Shown: positions 43,933 to 54,668, counted from the stretch's first letter. The stretch: DNA of 64,000 bases from Enterocloster alcoholdehydrogenati (GCF_013282095.1 NZ_BLTJ01000005.1:62001-126000), one strand, 5' to 3'. Made by a program: numbers and translations. Notes: generated from the letters alone by a model not told the origin.

Positions 43933-44841
43933 CTACGTTTGTCCGGCAGCCCGGTCTCCCTGGTATCTCCAGCGAACCCCGTAGTCATTCATGCAGCGTT
44001 TCAGACCCTCCAGCGTATCTCCCAGCTGTAGTCCACAGGAGGTCATCTTCTCTGTGTCAATGGTCAGGTTTCTGGGAAGAGCCCCAAAGCGGTTTCTGTC
44101 TGCCTTTACCTCCGCCAGAATCCCTGTTTCCGCAGCTGCCGCCTGAGCAAAAATCCCTGCGGTCTCGTATGCGTTTCTCCGGTTCGTGCTTCCGAAATTA
44201 TAAATGCCTCCCGGAAGCTCCATTACACGCTCCATAGACCGAATCACATCCCACACATAGGTGATTCCCCGATAGTCGTTCACCGGGCTTAAAACGGGCG
44301 TTCCCCTGTCTGCCGCCTCAAACAGCTGGCCCAACAGACCGGTTCCCGGCGTTCTTCCCTGCGCCGGATGATCATACATCCAGGTCAGCCGGAGACATAC
44401 GGCCTCCTTTGCCAGGAGTAAGGCTGCCTCCTCCGCCCGGCGTTTGTCCTTTCCATATACATTTACCGGCTTTACACGGTCTGACTCCTTATTCGGCTCC
44501 ATAGAATCCGTCCCCGTATAGACCTGGTCCGAACTCATAAAGATCAGCCGGCTTGCGTTCTCCCGGCAGGCCCTCGCTATATTTTCCGTTCCCTGAACGT
44601 TGATCCGGCCTGAAGCTCTCGGATCCTGCTCACACTGCCATGTATTGGAAAGCCCGGCGCAATGAAACACTGTTTCCGGCCCGATTGCCCTAAAAAATGC
44701 AGATACCGCCAACGCATCTGTAATATCCAGTTCCTCGTGGGTAACAGACACCGTCTCAAAGCCGGCCTTCCCCTCAAAATATTCCGCAAGTCTAGATCCC
44801 AGAAATCCTCCTGAGCCCGTGATCAGAATTCGCTTTTTCAT
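43933..44841 (-). CDS. NAD(P)-dependent SDR, RmlD-like sugar reductase/epimerase
   Basis: This 302-residue extended short-chain dehydrogenase has the nucleotide motif GSGGFLGSRLAEYF at residues 8-21, FHCAGLSNTW, MSSDQVY with the catalytic Ser/Asp region, and the VNVYGKDK (YxxxK) active site. It resembles dTDP-4-dehydrorhamnose reductase (RmlD) and related nucleotide-sugar enzymes, but no rml neighbours are present, so the substrate is open. The ribosome site (AAAGGCTG) is weak. It lies downstream of dnaJ, separated by a terminator, and has a TATAAT-like -10 at about 44902 with a poor -35. Confidence 0.85.
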   Translation of the reverse strand: MKKRILITGSGGFLGSRLAEYFEGKAGFETVSVTHEELDITDALAVSAFFRAIGPETVFHCAGLSNTWQCEQDPRASGRINVQGTENIARACRENASRLIFMSSDQVYTGTDSMEPNKESDRVKPVNVYGKDKRRAEEAALLLAKEAVCLRLTWMYDHPAQGRTPGTGLLGQLFEAADRGTPVLSPVNDYRGITYVWDVIRSMERVMELPGGIYNFGSTNRRNAYETAGIFAQAAAAETGILAEVKADRNRFGALPRNLTIDTEKMTSCGLQLGDTLEGLKRCMNDYGVRWRYQGDRAAGQT

Positions 44842-45013
44842 GGTGTTTCTACAGCCTTTCTACCGCATACTCCTCCCGGAATATGCCTATACAATGATAT
44901 CATTATACCCTCTCTCCCACTCATAATCTTTGCGATTTTCTTAATTTTTGGCTAAAATTCAGGACAGCTCAAAAACAGAGGCAGACACCTTTCGGATGAG
45001 ACTTATAAAAATC

Positions 45014-45071
45014 AAAAAAAGACCGCCCTTCCCTCCCCTCTTTCACATATCAGGTTCGGCCAAGGCAGTCT
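45014..45071 (-). terminator. Terminator of the heat-shock operon
   Basis: On the minus strand AGACTGCC pairs with GGCGGTCT across a long loop, followed by TTTTTTT. The rest of the 319-base dnaJ-SDR spacer (44842-45160) holds only a candidate SDR promoter. Confidence 0.7.
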
Positions 45072-45160
45072 CCCTCTTATTTCCCTGCGGATTTACACGC
45101 TAATCTGCTGACCTGTCTAACAGGCAGGCCTTCATCCCGGCACGCTCATCCGCCTTATCT

Positions 45161-46321
45161 TCATTTCTCAAAAAAATCCTTAAGCCCCTTCTTCTTGGGC
45201 TTTGCCTCCTCCGGCGCTGTTCCGTTCATAGCCTCATCAAACCTTCTGAGAGCCTCCTTCTGCGCCTGATTCATCCGTTCCGGCACCTGAACCACTAAAG
45301 TTACATAATGGTCGCCTCTCATGCTGCGGTTTCTAAGAGAAGGCACTCCCTTGCCTTTCAGTCTTACCTTCGTATCCGTCTGCGTACCGGGACGAACTTC
45401 ATACTCTACTTCCCCGTCCACTGTCTTGATACGGATCGTTCCGCCCAGAGCCGCTCTTGCAAAGGAAATCGGCACTGTGGAATAAATACTGGTATCCTGA
45501 CGCTTAAAGATCGGATGCTGGGAAACTACAGCCTCCACCAGAAGGTCGCCCCTCTCACCGCCATTCGTTCCCGGCTCTCCGCCTCCGGCCATACGAACGC
45601 ACTGTCCATTGTCAATGCCGGCCGGAATCGACACCTTAAACTTCTTACGCACCGTCTTATATCCCGTGCCATAACAATCCGGACACTTCTCCTTGATCAC
45701 CTTTCCAGTACCGCCGCACTCAGGACAGGTCTGCACATTCTGTACCTGACCAAAGAACGACTGCTGGGTATACATAATCTTGCCCTTGCCATTACATTTC
45801 GTACAGGTCTGAGGAGAGGTTCCCGCCTTTGCCCCGGAACCGTTGCAGCTTGTACAGGTCTCCTTAAAGTTGATCTCAATCTCCTTCTCGCAGCCAAACA
45901 CCGCTTCCTCAAAGGTAATCCTCACTGCTGTACGGACATTTGCGCCTCTCTGAGGGCCGCTCCTTCCTCTTGCCGACCGGCCGCCGCCAAAAATATCTCC
46001 GAAAATGTCTCCGAAAATATCTCCCATATCCTGGCCGCCAAAATCAAACCCGCCAAATCCGCCAAAACCTCCGGCTCCTCCGCCTCCCTGTTCAAAGGCA
46101 GCATGGCCGAACTGGTCGTACTGCTGGCGCTTCTGGGGATCGCTGAGCACACTGTATGCCTCAGAGGCCTCCTTAAATTTAGCCTCTGCCTCTTTATCGC
46201 CCGGATTCGCATCGGGATGATACTTTTTGGCAAGCTTTCTGTACGCCTTTTTCAGGGCATCATCATCTGCGTCCTTTGAAACGCCCAGAACTTCATAGTA
46301 ATCTCTCTTACTTTCTGCCAT
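45161..46321 (-). CDS. dnaJ: Chaperone DnaJ
   Basis: This 386-residue type I J-protein has a J-domain (residues 1-70) with [11 protein letters not shown], a Gly/Phe-rich linker (about 75-115), and a zinc domain with four CxxCxGxG-type motifs ([40 protein letters not shown]), followed by substrate-binding domains and a basic end. It delivers substrates to DnaK and stimulates its ATPase. It is the last gene of hrcA-grpE-dnaK-dnaJ, but a 210-base spacer with hairpins separates it from dnaK. Confidence 0.97.
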   Translation of the reverse strand: MAESKRDYYEVLGVSKDADDDALKKAYRKLAKKYHPDANPGDKEAEAKFKEASEAYSVLSDPQKRQQYDQFGHAAFEQGGGGAGGFGGFGGFDFGGQDMGDIFGDIFGDIFGGGRSARGRSGPQRGANVRTAVRITFEEAVFGCEKEIEINFKETCTSCNGSGAKAGTSPQTCTKCNGKGKIMYTQQSFFGQVQNVQTCPECGGTGKVIKEKCPDCYGTGYKTVRKKFKVSIPAGIDNGQCVRMAGGGEPGTNGGERGDLLVEAVVSQHPIFKRQDTSIYSTVPISFARAALGGTIRIKTVDGEVEYEVRPGTQTDTKVRLKGKGVPSLRNRSMRGDHYVTLVVQVPERMNQAQKEALRRFDEAMNGTAPEEAKPKKKGLKDFFEK

Positions 46322-46496
46322 GTTGTTTACCTCTTACTATATCAGCACGTTTTTCTTTACTTTCAGCAATTCCCAAACAGACCTTTAGGTCCGGCCAGGG
46401 GACATCTTTCCCAATGGACCGAACCTCTGGCCTTACAGGTTTAAACGAGCCCCGGCGTATTCCCCCGCCCCGCTCGTTGTTTTTGTAAATAAAGGG

Positions 46497-46520
46497 TTCC
46501 CGCCCTGTTACAGGCGGGAA
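46497..46520 (-). terminator. Hairpin after dnaK, probable partial terminator
   Basis: A perfect 8-bp stem TTCCCGCC/GGCGGGAA directly follows dnaK. On the minus strand CCCTTTATTT follows, so termination is likely incomplete. A second stem AACGAGC/GCTCGTT lies at 46445-46479. These may lower dnaJ relative to dnaK. Confidence 0.5.
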
Positions 46521-46531
46521 TCCATATTTCT

Positions 46532-48403
<1,872 letters not shown>

Positions 48404-48451
48404 CTAATTTGATCTATATAGAATGATTATTCTCCTAACCAAAGCCAAATA

Positions 48452-49054
48452 TCAGTTTGCTACCTTGACCATACTGTGCCTTACTACACTGTCACGGTAC
48501 ATATATCCCTTCTGAAGCTCCTCAGCCACAATGTTCTCTCCCAGACTTTCATCCTCAATGTGCATTACCGCATTGTGAAAATTGGGATCAAACGCATTGC
48601 CGGCCGCCTCGATCGGCTTTACTCCGGCCTCCTCAAAGACCTTTTGAAGCTGCCTGTAGATCTTTTCCATTCCCTCAGCAATCGGATCCTCCTTCTTGTC
48701 CTCAGGAATTACCGCCAGGCCTCTCTCAAAATTGTCCATCACCGGAAGCATACGCTCGATGATATCCCTTGCGCCCATCTCATACATGGTGGATTTTTCT
48801 TTTTCCGTTCTCTTGCGGAAATTCTCAAATTCAGCCATCTGGCGTTTCACGCGGTCGGTCAGTTCCTCGATCTTCTCATCTTTGGGATCCTTCTTTTTCT
48901 TAAAGAAGCCTCCTTTTAACTCCTTTTGAGACGTTTCCTCTGCTTCTGTCTCCTGAGTATCGGTCTCAGCCGCCGTTTCCTCTGTTTCCCCGGCTTTCAT
49001 TTCCTCTGTCTCAGGAATGTCCTTTACATCTTCCTTCTTGATATCTTCACTCAC
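48452..49054 (-). CDS. grpE: Nucleotide exchange factor GrpE
   Basis: This 200-residue protein has a disordered, Glu/Thr-rich N-terminus (residues 1-50), a long coiled-coil helix (ELTDRVKRQMAEFENFRKRT), the four-helix region with LPVMDNFERGL, and the C-terminal beta-wing (NAFDPNFHNAVMHIE, VAEELQKGYMYRDSVVRHS). It releases ADP from DnaK. It begins seven bases after the hrcA stop, so the genes are tightly coupled. Confidence 0.97.
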   Translation of the reverse strand: MSEDIKKEDVKDIPETEEMKAGETEETAAETDTQETEAEETSQKELKGGFFKKKKDPKDEKIEELTDRVKRQMAEFENFRKRTEKEKSTMYEMGARDIIERMLPVMDNFERGLAVIPEDKKEDPIAEGMEKIYRQLQKVFEEAGVKPIEAAGNAFDPNFHNAVMHIEDESLGENIVAEELQKGYMYRDSVVRHSMVKVAN

Positions 49055-49060
49055 TGCTTA

Positions 49061-50107
49061 TCACCTTTCATCCTTTTTAAATGCTGCATCCAGCTGGCTC
49101 ATCAGATTTCTTAACGTCCCAAGAACCTTTTCATAATCCATTCGCTTGGGGCCGATGATGCCCACTGTTCCCCGAAGGCCCCCTCCCAGATCATAGTTGG
49201 CAGTTACAACACTGCAGTCCTTCATGGACTGTACCGGGGTCTCATCGCCGATATAGACCTGAATCCCCGTGTCGTCACTGCTTTCTCCATTGATCTCAGA
49301 GACAAACTCCTGAAGCACTTCCTTATGTTCCAAAGTACCAATCAGCTTGCTGGCCTTATCGCCCTCAGAGAGCTCCGGGTACCGGAAAATATTCGTAGCC
49401 CCGCTGGTATAGATCTGAAGATCTTCCCCACCGGCCTTGATAGCCTCTGCCACCTCATTTAAAACCAGTTCCACCACCTGGCTGTGGATGCCTGCATCCC
49501 CTTTCAGCCGGCTGATGATATCCAGATTGATCTCTTCAATGGTCAGCCCGTTTAAGCTGCTGTTTAACAGGATGTTCAGATTCAGCAGTTCCTGCTCCCC
49601 CAGTTCCTCTTCAATATCGATCATGGTATTTTTAACGATATTGCCTTCCACCACCACAACGACCAAAAGCTTATGCTCCTCTACTTTGGAGAGCTGAATG
49701 AACTTCAGCTTCGTCTTATGGTAGCTGGGCCCGCTGATCATAGCCGCATACTTGGTGTTGGCTGCCAGAACCTGGGCCATCTTCTTAAGGACCAGTTCCA
49801 GCTTATCAACCTTCTGAACCATCATATCCTTAAGCTCTGTGACCTCATTGTCCTTTTCCTGCATGATCTGGTCTACATAGAACCGGTACCCCTTATCGGA
49901 AGGGATACGTCCCGCGGAAGTATGCGGCTGTATAATATAGCCCATCTCTTCCAGATCTGACATCTCATTGCGGATGGTGGCGGAACTTAATTTTAACTCT
50001 GAATACTTGGAAATAGTTCTGGAGCCAACCGGCTCGCCTGTTTCCAGGTAGGTTTTGATGATCGCCTTTAATATGGTGACCTTCCGGTCATCCAGCTGCG
50101 TATCCAT
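49061..50107 (-). CDS. hrcA: Heat-inducible repressor HrcA
   Basis: This 348-residue repressor has an N-terminal winged HTH (residues 1-75; SSATIRNEMSDLEEMGYI, HTSAGRIPSDKGYRFYVD) and a GAF-like dimer domain, with the family segments GLTIEEINLD and GLRGTVGIIGPKRMDY. It binds CIRCE elements and represses class I heat-shock genes, with GroE as its usual corepressor partner. It heads the operon, 31 bases downstream of a perfect CIRCE, so it controls itself. Confidence 0.97.
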   Translation of the reverse strand: MDTQLDDRKVTILKAIIKTYLETGEPVGSRTISKYSELKLSSATIRNEMSDLEEMGYIIQPHTSAGRIPSDKGYRFYVDQIMQEKDNEVTELKDMMVQKVDKLELVLKKMAQVLAANTKYAAMISGPSYHKTKLKFIQLSKVEEHKLLVVVVVEGNIVKNTMIDIEEELGEQELLNLNILLNSSLNGLTIEEINLDIISRLKGDAGIHSQVVELVLNEVAEAIKAGGEDLQIYTSGATNIFRYPELSEGDKASKLIGTLEHKEVLQEFVSEINGESSDDTGIQVYIGDETPVQSMKDCSVVTANYDLGGGLRGTVGIIGPKRMDYEKVLGTLRNLMSQLDAAFKKDER

Positions 50108-50138
50108 CAGTTCCTGTCACCTTCCTTTCTTTCGATTA

Positions 50139-50165
50139 TTAGCACTCGTTAATGTGGAGTGCTAA
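50139..50165. promoter_or_regulatory. CIRCE operator (HrcA binding site)
   Basis: TTAGCACTC-N9-GAGTGCTAA matches the CIRCE consensus at every arm position. It lies between the promoter and hrcA. Confidence 0.98.
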
Positions 50166-50179
50166 CATCTACATTCCAT

Positions 50180-50208
50180 AATATATTCCTTTCCGCGGAT
50201 TTTGTCAA
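50180..50208 (-). promoter_or_regulatory. Vegetative promoter of the hrcA operon
   Basis: On the minus strand TTGACA (50203-50208) and TATATT (50180-50185) are 17 bases apart, directly upstream of CIRCE. Confidence 0.85.
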
Positions 50209-50345
50209 GGGATTTTTTATTATTTTCCCGGATTTTCGCAATTCAGATTCCTTTTATAAACTTCTTCTTTTCAGACAATCCATTCATCGCTTTCCCCCCA
50301 CAGGCAGGCCTGTAACATATGTAACACTTTATTCACCATTTCAGC

Positions 50346-50373
50346 TTGACTTTTAATATTTTTGTAATATAAT
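50346..50373 (+). promoter_or_regulatory. Promoter of the first 3D-domain gene
   Basis: TTGACT (50346-50351) and TATAAT (50368-50373) are 16 bases apart. Upstream, at 50311-50325, two TGTAAC words lie three bases apart, similar to but not exactly a WalR box. Confidence 0.65.
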
Positions 50374-50443
50374 AAAAACAGTCTAACACACACATAACTA
50401 CCCAGACTATATTTACCGCAACATAACATCAGGAGGCAGCTAT

Positions 50444-50902
50444 ATGTATAAGTGGAAGATATCTTTTCTGACAATAACTGCGGTCTTAGGACTGCTTTGT
50501 TCTTTTCCCGCCTTTGCTCAGGAAAATGACAATTCCTTTGTAAACGCCGGCCCCGGCGTACAGGCAGTCCAAGAGCCAGTTGAATCAGAACCGCCTGCAG
50601 AGCCAGTTCCCGCCGAGGTTTCTCTTGGTACCTTTAAAATCACCGGTTATTGCGGCTGTGAACGTTGCAGCGGAGAACACAAACTAACCTATTCCGGTAC
50701 AGTTCCAAAAGCCCATCACACGATTTCCGCCGATCTCACCCGCTTTCCAATCGGGACTCAGCTGCGTATCGGCGATACTATCTATACGGTTGAAGATAAG
50801 GGGTCATCCGTAAAAGGAAACACTCTCGATATTTATTATGACAGCCATGACGAGGCGCTTGCAAACGGCGTCTACTACGCAGAGGTTTTTCTTGTACAGT
50901 AA
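50444..50902 (+). CDS. Secreted 3D-domain protein
   Basis: This 152-residue protein has a signal peptide (residues 1-26, MYKWKISFLTITAVLGLL then cleavage near AFAQE), a short Pro/Glu-rich linker, and a C-terminal 3D domain (about 62-152). The three conserved aspartates fall in TISADLT, VEDKG and LDIYYDSH. FKITGYCGCERCSG is the domain's opening strand with cysteines. 3D domains resemble the catalytic part of lytic transglycosylases (MltA, Rpf/Sps family), so a role in peptidoglycan remodelling is likely. The start follows AGGAGGCAGC. A second 3D protein gene lies downstream. Confidence 0.88.
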   Translation: MYKWKISFLTITAVLGLLCSFPAFAQENDNSFVNAGPGVQAVQEPVESEPPAEPVPAEVSLGTFKITGYCGCERCSGEHKLTYSGTVPKAHHTISADLTRFPIGTQLRIGDTIYTVEDKGSSVKGNTLDIYYDSHDEALANGVYYAEVFLVQ

Positions 50903-50961
50903 TCTGTATAATACCAGGGTTAATAACCTCTTCCATATATTTCCTCAGATCATTTAAGAAG

Positions 50962-50996
50962 CTGAATCGTCTTTTAAAAGATGGTTCAGTTTTTTA
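50962..50996 (+). terminator. Terminator of the first 3D-domain gene
   Basis: CTGAATCGTCTT pairs with AAGATGGTTCAG (two G-U pairs), followed by TTTTTTATTT. Confidence 0.85.
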
Positions 50997-51048
50997 TTTG
51001 CAGACACTCCCTTTAAAAGCATCCCCATCAATTGGTTTCATCTTTCAC

Positions 51049-51076
51049 TTGACATAATAAAAAAATATGGTAAAAT
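51049..51076 (+). promoter_or_regulatory. Promoter of the second 3D-domain gene
   Basis: TTGACA (51049-51054) and TAAAAT (51071-51076) are 16 bases apart. The leader of about 125 bases contains a WalR-like box. Confidence 0.65.
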
Positions 51077-51094
51077 GTCCTTTATTGCTCATAT

Positions 51095-51111
51095 GTTACA
51101 AAAATATTACA
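51095..51111 (-). promoter_or_regulatory. WalR-like box in the leader of the second 3D-domain gene
   Basis: On the minus strand TGTAAT-N5-TGTAAC fits the WalR (YycF) consensus TGTWAH-N5-TGTWAH exactly. It lies just downstream of the predicted start point. B. subtilis yocH, which also encodes a 3D domain, is a known WalR target. That comparison is recalled knowledge and the site function here is inferred. Confidence 0.45.
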
Positions 51112-51207
51112 TATATTAGTATTGTGTTAATTTTAAGTAACAATTATGAATAACGGTATATGCCGAATCTCCGGGTTCCGGAAATACCGCAAATGGAGGT
51201 TAAGTTT

Positions 51208-51942
51208 ATGAAACTAAAACACTTACTGACAGGGATCATCATGGCAGCCGCATTTACCGTTTCTTCTGCCCTTACTGTTTTTGCAGCCCCTGCAAAAGGA
51301 CGTTTTGAGGAAGTAACCAGTCAAACCATTAGCGGCTGGGCTTATGACAGTGATGAACCCGATCAGGCATTAAATGTACATATCGTAATCAAAAAGGAAA
51401 CAACGGGAGAAGAGGTTTTAAACGAACGCCTGTCTGCCGGCGAATTCCGCAAGAATCTCTTAGATGACCGCAAAGGGAACGGAAATCATGGCTTTACCCT
51501 AAATGTAGACTGGGCGTCGTTTGGAGACGGTGTCTATGTGATCGAGGGTTCTGTAGACGGACGCGCCTTTTCCAACACCCGGACCTATACCAATGGAACT
51601 CCTGAGGCGGTTATGGAACCAGACGCAGCTTCCAGCACGGTCCCCCAGCTTCAGTCTCTGGGCATATTCAAGACCACCGGCTATTGCCCCTGTAAAAGCT
51701 GCTCCGGAAGTTGGGGACGCCACACCAGCACCGGCGCCGTAGCCACTGCCCGCCACACCATCGCGGTAGACCCGTCGGTGGTTCCCTACGGTTCCAAGAT
51801 CATGATCAACGGCACTGTCTACACTGCGGAGGATAAAGGCGGCGGCGTACGTGGACGCCATATCGACATCTTTTATGATACCCACGCGGAGTCCAAACAC
51901 CATGGCGTACAGAATACAGAGGTATTTCTTGTCCGGGCATAG
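51208..51942 (+). CDS. Secreted protein with N-terminal beta domain and C-terminal 3D domain
   Basis: The start at 51208 follows AAATGGAGG and gives 244 residues. A signal peptide (MKLKHLLTGIIMAAAFTV..., cleavage near VFAAPA) is followed by a beta-sandwich-like domain (about 33-125; SGWAYDSDEPDQALNVHIVI, GNHGFTLNVDW) that I know only as an uncharacterised bacterial surface module, and then a 3D domain (about 150-244). FKTTGYCPCKSCSG opens the 3D domain and IAVDPS, AEDKG, IDIFYDTH carry its aspartates. The probable role is peptidoglycan cleavage at the cell surface. It is paralogous in its C-terminal half to the gene upstream. Confidence 0.87.
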   Translation: MKLKHLLTGIIMAAAFTVSSALTVFAAPAKGRFEEVTSQTISGWAYDSDEPDQALNVHIVIKKETTGEEVLNERLSAGEFRKNLLDDRKGNGNHGFTLNVDWASFGDGVYVIEGSVDGRAFSNTRTYTNGTPEAVMEPDAASSTVPQLQSLGIFKTTGYCPCKSCSGSWGRHTSTGAVATARHTIAVDPSVVPYGSKIMINGTVYTAEDKGGGVRGRHIDIFYDTHAESKHHGVQNTEVFLVRA

Positions 51943-51984
51943 GATCCCATCCTCCTCTTTTTAAATGCGCAGCCGCGCAGTATC

Positions 51985-52029
51985 AAAAATGCGCCTTGTT
52001 ACGGGGGATTTGTAACAAGGCGCATTTTT
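51985..52029. terminator. Bidirectional terminator between the 3D and SpoIID-like genes
   Basis: AAAAATGCGCCTTGTTAC pairs perfectly with GTAACAAGGCGCATTTTT across a nine-base loop and ends both convergent genes. Confidence 0.95.
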
Positions 52030-52046
52030 AACAGTTTTTAAATCCT

Positions 52047-54332
52047 TTAATTTTCTTTCAGTTCCGCTCCCTGGTAAAAGAAATCCAGGATATCTTTATA
52101 GGTCTTTCCCGATTTTGCCATAGACTGGGCTCCGTTCTGGCTCATTCCTACGCCATGGCCAAAGCCTCCGCCGTAGATACGGAAGGAAATACTTCCAGCC
52201 TCATCGGTTATTTTCTCAATGGAAATAAACGCACTTGGAAGAGAAGCTGTGGTCATCTTAGAACCGTCCTGTTTACGAATCGGCGCTTCTTCATTTCCCA
52301 GAAAAGTGCGAATGGCGCTCTGCCCCTTGATACGGGTTGTGCCCTGGTCTCCTTTCACAGTAAGCTCAGCAGCAATCCCGCCCAGCCCCCTCGAGGTCAC
52401 GGTCACATCCTGAACATTTCCCACCGCAGAAGCCTTTAAGCCGATCTGAGCCGCCGTCAGTTCGGTCTGCCAGCGAAACATCGGGTATTTTGCATCATAA
52501 GACGTGACTTTGCGGGAGCGGATATAAGCGTCAAAGGTTTCATTGTCCTCCTCGGTCAGTTCTCTTCCTCCATTTTTAATCTGCTTAGACTTCAGGTAAG
52601 GAAGGGCTTCTCCCCCGCTTCCCCACACACTGCCATCCGCTCCATGGCCGCAGGAAGTAGAGTAATAAAATGCCTCAATGGGGGTGTCGTTATAAAAGAG
52701 CATCTGTCCGTAGGTCTCATCCACCGCCTGATCGGTACGCTCGCTGGTAGTGATATTATTGTAAACCTGAAAGCTGGTGCTGTCGTCCACATGAGCGCCG
52801 TACTGGCCGTATGTATTGCCCTGGATCTGCCGGTAAGCATAGGTTCTGGCACAGACAGCCTGCGCCTTTAATGCCTCTTTTTCATAAGAGGCCGGCATTT
52901 CGCTGGGAACCACTTTTTTTAAGTAATCCTCCAGATACAGCTCGTTGATGAGTACAAGGCCGTCTGACTCTTTTTTTATCTCCAGAGAACCGCTGTAAAC
53001 CGGCTGGCCCTGACTGCGCTCTATGGAGCAGATTGTAATTCCCTCTTCCCCATCCGGTTTTATAGTCATGCGGCCATTTTGCAGCCGTTCATCCTCCAGG
53101 GTCAGTTTCAGCACATCGCCCTGGTTTAAGCGGCTGACCTCATCATCGCCATTTTCATTTTTATAGGTAATTTCCGCACCGGAGTTAAGCTTAATCTCCG
53201 CGCTCTGGTGGAACAGACTCTTAAACCCCGTATCCATCAAGAGAACCCGGATGGTCTTGGCATCAAACGGCCTCTCTAAAAGAGCCGCACAGAGTTTCCC
53301 ATCCGCTGCCACAAACTCCTGAAGATCATAGCCAACCAGGATATCTGCAGCGCCAAGCACGCTGAAATCACCGTAAAGCTTATATACATGGAAATTTTCA
53401 TCCAGAGGAATCTTTCCATAGCCTTCGATCTCAACCGTATCGTCTGTAACGGAAAGAATTTTCCCATGAATCCGCTCCTTCTTTACCGTCACCTTGGTCA
53501 GACGTCCATCCTTCATGTGGAGATCCGCCAGATTGGGGGCCAGCTTGGCCTCTGTCTTTTTGGCCTCTTCCGCCAGCTTTCCCTCTGCCGTAAATTCCCT
53601 GGAGGCTGCGCCCATATAAGCCTGAAATACGCCATCCTTTACCTGAGACAGCCAGATATTACGGTACACCACATCGCTGCTTTCCACTGCAGTCACAGCA
53701 GCTATCTCATTTCCCCGAACCATAAAGCGGATCTCATGATCCAGCCAGGCATCCAGAGCCAGTCCCTGAAAGCCGTACTCTCCTTCCGTAGTATATGCGG
53801 TCCAGCTGGGCGCATCCTTGATATTGGAAGGCGTTCCATATAAAATAGCCTCCACCTCTTTTACGTTTCCCTGCGGATCCGCCTCTTTTAAAATAGCCCG
53901 GTAAAGATCCCACCATTGATCTGCCGGAAATGGTTTTTCCCGGTTTCCCTTATTCATTCCTACCTGGCGTTTCAGCCGGCCGGAAATCTGCTCCGCCGCA
54001 AACGCAGCCTCCCCATAGGTCAGCTTTTTCTGAGCGCTCTCCAAATCAGCCGGCGTAAGGGATGGATCCAGATACCCCTTCTCATACAGCAGATCCATAT
54101 ATTTTACGAACCAGTTATCCTTTTCCTGGTCCGAAAACCAGGATTTCTGCCGCTGTTCCTCTGCGCTCTCACACTCCTGGCGGTCGGCAAATACCAATGC
54201 CAGCGCTTTATAAGCCTCCGCTCTGGAAATGCCTTCTTTTGCAGGCTCCATCCAAACGATCAGAACAGCCAGAAGAATAATGACCGTGATCGTTCCGGCT
54301 ATCCAGGCAATCATTTTATTTTTACCATTCAT
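52047..54332 (-). CDS. SpoIID/LytB-domain peptidoglycan-remodelling protein
   Basis: This 761-residue protein has an N-terminal membrane anchor (residues 7-27) and a large extracellular part. Residues about 30-420 are unrecognised, with an SLH-like start (ISRAEAYKALALVF, YGEAAFAAEQIS). The C-terminal SpoIID domain runs from about 440 on: YLKKVVPSEMPASYEKEALK holds the catalytic glutamate, FYYSTSCGHGADGSVWG the zinc-binding region, and FGHGVGMSQNGAQSMAKSGK the C-terminal signature. SpoIID is a lytic transglycosylase that cuts denuded glycan strands during engulfment. This long, non-operonic protein is a SpoIID-like relative rather than SpoIID itself. It sits beside two 3D proteins. Confidence 0.88.
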   Translation of the reverse strand: MNGKNKMIAWIAGTITVIILLAVLIVWMEPAKEGISRAEAYKALALVFADRQECESAEEQRQKSWFSDQEKDNWFVKYMDLLYEKGYLDPSLTPADLESAQKKLTYGEAAFAAEQISGRLKRQVGMNKGNREKPFPADQWWDLYRAILKEADPQGNVKEVEAILYGTPSNIKDAPSWTAYTTEGEYGFQGLALDAWLDHEIRFMVRGNEIAAVTAVESSDVVYRNIWLSQVKDGVFQAYMGAASREFTAEGKLAEEAKKTEAKLAPNLADLHMKDGRLTKVTVKKERIHGKILSVTDDTVEIEGYGKIPLDENFHVYKLYGDFSVLGAADILVGYDLQEFVAADGKLCAALLERPFDAKTIRVLLMDTGFKSLFHQSAEIKLNSGAEITYKNENGDDEVSRLNQGDVLKLTLEDERLQNGRMTIKPDGEEGITICSIERSQGQPVYSGSLEIKKESDGLVLINELYLEDYLKKVVPSEMPASYEKEALKAQAVCARTYAYRQIQGNTYGQYGAHVDDSTSFQVYNNITTSERTDQAVDETYGQMLFYNDTPIEAFYYSTSCGHGADGSVWGSGGEALPYLKSKQIKNGGRELTEEDNETFDAYIRSRKVTSYDAKYPMFRWQTELTAAQIGLKASAVGNVQDVTVTSRGLGGIAAELTVKGDQGTTRIKGQSAIRTFLGNEEAPIRKQDGSKMTTASLPSAFISIEKITDEAGSISFRIYGGGFGHGVGMSQNGAQSMAKSGKTYKDILDFFYQGAELKEN

Positions 54333-54424
54333 TCCGTGATTCTCCCGTCATACTCATGTTGCGCCATCTTAAGATAAAAAAGCTTCCTATCTGTCTTATC
54401 CACAAGACGGCAGGATCCAGATAT

Positions 54425-54662
54425 GAAAGAAAGCAGCGAGAAATCCCCCGCTGCTTTTATCATCTGTGACCCCAAGGTGCCGGCTCTTACATATTGACGC
54501 CTAGCAATGCTAGGTGGGCAACCTCACTTAAACTTCTGCCTTCCACTCGTACGGAGGCGTGACATCCGCTTAAAAATATTGGAATCCCTTTTGTCAAATG
54601 TAGGTTCAAAATTGGTAAGAAATCGAACACCCCAGGAATCACAAATATGTCTCATTTATTAT
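54425..54662 (-). ncRNA. ssrS: Probable 6S RNA
   Basis: A promoter-to-terminator unit without a coding frame. On the minus strand GTGATTCCTGGGGTG (54628-54642) pairs with CACCTTGGGGTCAC (54466-54479) to form a 14-bp closing stem with one bulge, enclosing 177 bases, the size of a 6S RNA. The sequence CTGGGGTGTTCG resembles the 5' closing part of known 6S RNAs. The interior gives a long irregular hairpin with a central bubble. A terminator stem AAGCAGCG/CGCTGCTT (54431-54456) ends the transcript. 6S RNA binds RNA polymerase and shifts promoter use in stationary phase. The call rests on manual folding only. Confidence 0.7.
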
Positions 54663-54668
54663 GGCCCT

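Noticed and set aside
45308-46279. Open frame of 323 codons antisense to dnaJ
   Set aside because: It is a shadow of the dnaJ codon pattern and no start signal or recognisable domain is present.
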